Positions 15,931 through 17,702 of a stretch of 17,702 bases of DNA are shown here, piece after piece. This stretch comes from SYOC01 sp035575235 (GTDB taxonomy: Bacteria > Desulfobacterota > Binatia > Bin18). Under the pieces are notes generated by a model. That model searched no databases, was not told where the DNA came from, and saw only the letters and a program-made list of their open reading frames with translations. Every line of letters starts with the position of its first letter. Within the stretch, counting starts at the first letter, position 1. Made by a program: the position numbers and the translations under genes. The stretch is taken from positions 1-17,702 of the forward strand of contig DATLYA010000263.1 in assembly GCA_035575235.1 (NCBI GenBank). The letters run 5' to 3'.

Positions 15931-16363
15931 CGCAATCAAGATCAGGAAAGCAAGACCTGAGGACTTAGATCAAATAAAGAAATTGGCGGCAAGAAACTCA
16001 GATGCGCTCGGATTTGTTTTGCGGCCAGCACTGGAACAGGCGATACTGGAGGGTCGTTTGGTGGTGGCAGAAATGGGGAACAGAATTCTCGGCTTCCAGG
16101 AGTACTACCATAGGAAGCGTGACCGGCAGACGACTCTGTATCACAAGTGCGTAGCGGCTGAATTTCGTGGACACGGAATTGGGAAGGCACTTGTGGACGC
16201 CGTCGTTGCAGAGGCGCAGAATATGGGGCGAACACATCTTCTGCTCAAGTGTCCGGAAGACCTTCCCGCGAATGAGTTCCACCGACGATACGGCTTCAAG
16301 TTGGTGGCGAAGGAAAATGGGCGCAGACGCAGACTAAATGTGTGGAGGCTCAACCTGCTTTGA
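15914..16363 (+). CDS. GNAT-family N-acetyltransferase
   Basis: A 149-aa protein from ATG 15914. The frame is open to 15794 but earlier codons overlap the upstream gene. GNAT layout: IRKARPEDLDQIKKLA (10-25), VVAEMGNRILGFQEYY (50-65), the acetyl-CoA pyrophosphate-binding loop RGHGIGKALV (85-94), HLLLKCP (108-114) and the C-terminal FHRRYGFKLV (122-131). This is a full-length single-domain acyltransferase. The substrate is unknown. It overlaps the DUF6610-like gene by 17 nt and the membrane-protein gene by 22 nt, so the three form a translationally coupled unit. It might modify the product of, or a protein made by, its neighbours. Confidence 0.88.
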   Translation: MARNANAIKIRKARPEDLDQIKKLAARNSDALGFVLRPALEQAILEGRLVVAEMGNRILGFQEYYHRKRDRQTTLYHKCVAAEFRGHGIGKALVDAVVAEAQNMGRTHLLLKCPEDLPANEFHRRYGFKLVAKENGRRRRLNVWRLNLL

Positions 16364-17349
16364 GAGAGGACCTGAAACCGAAACTTCCTGAATACCTCAT
16401 TCAATGGAGGACCAGTCTTTGGGTTTCCATTCGTGAGAAGGAGTCGAACGTTTGGAAGTTCATTACTTTCTACGCTAGCGCAGTAGCTCTGATCATCGGG
16501 TTGGGAGAAAAATACACAAATACTTTTGTCGTAGCCTTCGTAATAGGCGTTCTGTCCTTTTGGGGACTGGGGATCGTCATCGATGCGAACTCTTGGATGG
16601 CTAGGAACCTTAAGCTCATAGGGAACATCGAAAAGCTTTTCATACCCAAAGAGGAATATGGCCGGCTGATCCCAGGATACTACTCTAGCCCTCATTTCAA
16701 GTACTTCCGACCATACTGTTTTCATTTCACTGTCCTTATCCTCCTCGCACTGGTCGCTTATCTGCGCTTTGTGTGGGTTCTGCTTTGTGATTCAAGCGGT
16801 GCACCTTGGTACTACTTGCAAATAATGACCGGGGTGTATGCCCTTGGCCTGGTGCAAATTCACAAAATCGATGAGCACACACGCAACGAATATTTCCGCT
16901 TTTACGAGAATGCCTGTGGCGAAAAAATTGACGTGGGAGCTGAGGTGTTCCCGGTCGAATGGTTGGAGTTCAAGACGAGCGCTTCTTCGGTCTTTTCTCA
17001 ATTCGCACTTTCAGCGGCTACGCTTGTTATCGCTGCCTATTGCCTCGCCGAATGGAAAGCGAAATCGAGTGCTTTGGCTCTGCATTCGTCGATTGTTCTG
17101 GTTGCCTACTGCATTCTCTACTGTGTCGGAGTAAGGCTGCTCCAGCGTTTCATTCGGTCGTTTGAGAAGAGCGCTGGCAAGGAAACGCACACTTGGGACG
17201 CCCTCTCGGAAAAGAAGATAGGCTGGGGAATCACAGTAGCGCGCGCAAAACAGCTGCACCGTTTTCTTCGGGCATCCTGGACCTGCCTGCTAACTGTCGT
17301 CTTCCTTTTGATCGTGGCACTTGGCGCCTTGGCGCGCCTCGGGAGTTAA
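16342..17349 (+). CDS. multi-pass membrane protein of unknown function
   Basis: A 335-aa protein starting at GTG 16342, overlapping the GNAT gene by 22 nt. A TTG at 16360 is an alternative start. About seven membrane helices are visible: residues 38-54, 61-80, 126-148, 156-173, 219-236, 247-266 and 312-332. The N-terminal 36 residues are charged and cytoplasmic-looking, and there is no signal peptide. Conserved-looking soluble loops carry DANSWMARNLKLIGNIEKLF (81-100), KEEYGRLIPGYYSS and EHTRNEYFRFYENA (178-191). I do not recognise the family. Membrane proteins with a ...N-IE-LF loop are frequent as effectors near defence genes, but no effector motif is proved here. It shares the unit with the DUF6610-like and GNAT genes. 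Confidence 0.75.
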   Translation: MEAQPALREDLKPKLPEYLIQWRTSLWVSIREKESNVWKFITFYASAVALIIGLGEKYTNTFVVAFVIGVLSFWGLGIVIDANSWMARNLKLIGNIEKLFIPKEEYGRLIPGYYSSPHFKYFRPYCFHFTVLILLALVAYLRFVWVLLCDSSGAPWYYLQIMTGVYALGLVQIHKIDEHTRNEYFRFYENACGEKIDVGAEVFPVEWLEFKTSASSVFSQFALSAATLVIAAYCLAEWKAKSSALALHSSIVLVAYCILYCVGVRLLQRFIRSFEKSAGKETHTWDALSEKKIGWGITVARAKQLHRFLRASWTCLLTVVFLLIVALGALARLGS

Positions 17350-17702
17350 GAGCTTGCGTTCCTCTGATTCATTCACAAAGAGCATCGGAACCTGTTCACA
17401 TCAGCACGACAATTGAAATAGGTACACCTTGAGGTTACTTTCTCCGTCCGAAGGCGGGCGTGAGGGGCGAATGTTCAGGCGCAAATGGCAGCGGGTCCTT
17501 TCGGCCCGCATACCGGGTTCGCGGGGGACGGCGGGTGCGGGCTCGTGCCAGTGTAAGAAAGAAAAAAATCTCATTTCGTTAGTCGTTGGGGTGAGCGGCG
17601 AAATGGACACCCTGACCAGTCCTAGTGCGAATTTTGAGCGATTCCGGGGCGCGCGGCGGCGCTACCCGCTGACGACTGCTTTCCCCAGAATGCCGTGCCG
17701 AA
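17350..17702. other. 353-nt stretch without recognised gene
   Basis: No known gene, tRNA or clear repeat was recognised. A plus-strand frame is open from ATG 17471 to the window edge (MFRRKWQRVLSARIPGSRG...), preceded by GAGGGG, but the composition is arginine-rich and not informative. It could be the start of a gene continuing past the window, or an IS end. A run of A (AAAGAAAAAAAT, about 17559-17570) is the only simple-sequence feature. Confidence 0.4.

Overview
The window is a bacterial accessory (defence/competition) region of moderately high GC. The style of the Rhs fragments, the hsdR-linked Xre gene and the CDGSH protein would fit an Acidobacteriota-like soil bacterium, but no housekeeping gene or rRNA is present to fix the taxonomy, so that is only an impression.

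Layout. (1) 1-3252, minus strand: a graveyard of Rhs (YD-repeat) polymorphic-toxin pieces. Reading along the minus strand it holds a C-terminal toxin fragment cut by an insertion sequence (3252-2764), a putative immunity gene (2767-2348), an orphan Rhs C-terminal module (2351-1746), a second putative immunity gene (1749-1489), a frameshifted Rhs core scrap (1458 to about 1330), a third toxin tail with a one-base frameshift (about 1330-891), its putative immunity gene (888-286), and another Rhs core scrap running off the left edge (about 199-1). (2) 3253-4122: decayed transposase pieces (IS3/IS407-type orfA without a start codon and with an internal amber codon, then an unrelated integrase-type HTH scrap) and two tiny ATGA-overlapping ORFs. 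(3) 4179-13165, plus strand: a compact defence operon. It runs hsdM, a truncated ORF6N-type gene, hsdS, a DUF6650-like gene, an unknown 179-aa gene, a four-TM protein plus a DUF4868-like protein (the two-gene architecture of the Kiwa anti-phage system, kwaA-kwaB), and hsdR. Genes overlap by 4 nt or are a few nt apart, except for an 84-nt stretch before kwaA. A broken Xre regulator gene follows hsdR. (4) 13589-14860, minus strand: a 423-aa protein with a C-terminal AlbA_2/Schlafen-type domain and an unrecognised N-terminal region. (5) 14942-17349, plus strand: a CDGSH-type iron-sulfur protein with an unusual His-to-Tyr ligand change, then an overlapping trio of a DUF6610-like protein, a GNAT acetyltransferase and a multi-pass membrane protein. 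(6) 17350-17702: no gene recognised.

How it works together. HsdM, HsdS and HsdR would make a type I restriction-modification enzyme. The KwaA/KwaB-like pair sits inside the same transcription unit between specificity and motor subunits, with two further conserved small genes of unknown role. The most interesting biology is this nested RM plus Kiwa-like operon, which may act as one layered system. The many remnants (Rhs cassettes, IS pieces, ORF6N scrap, dead Xre gene, a palindromic repeat inside hsdS) mark the region as a recombination hot spot.
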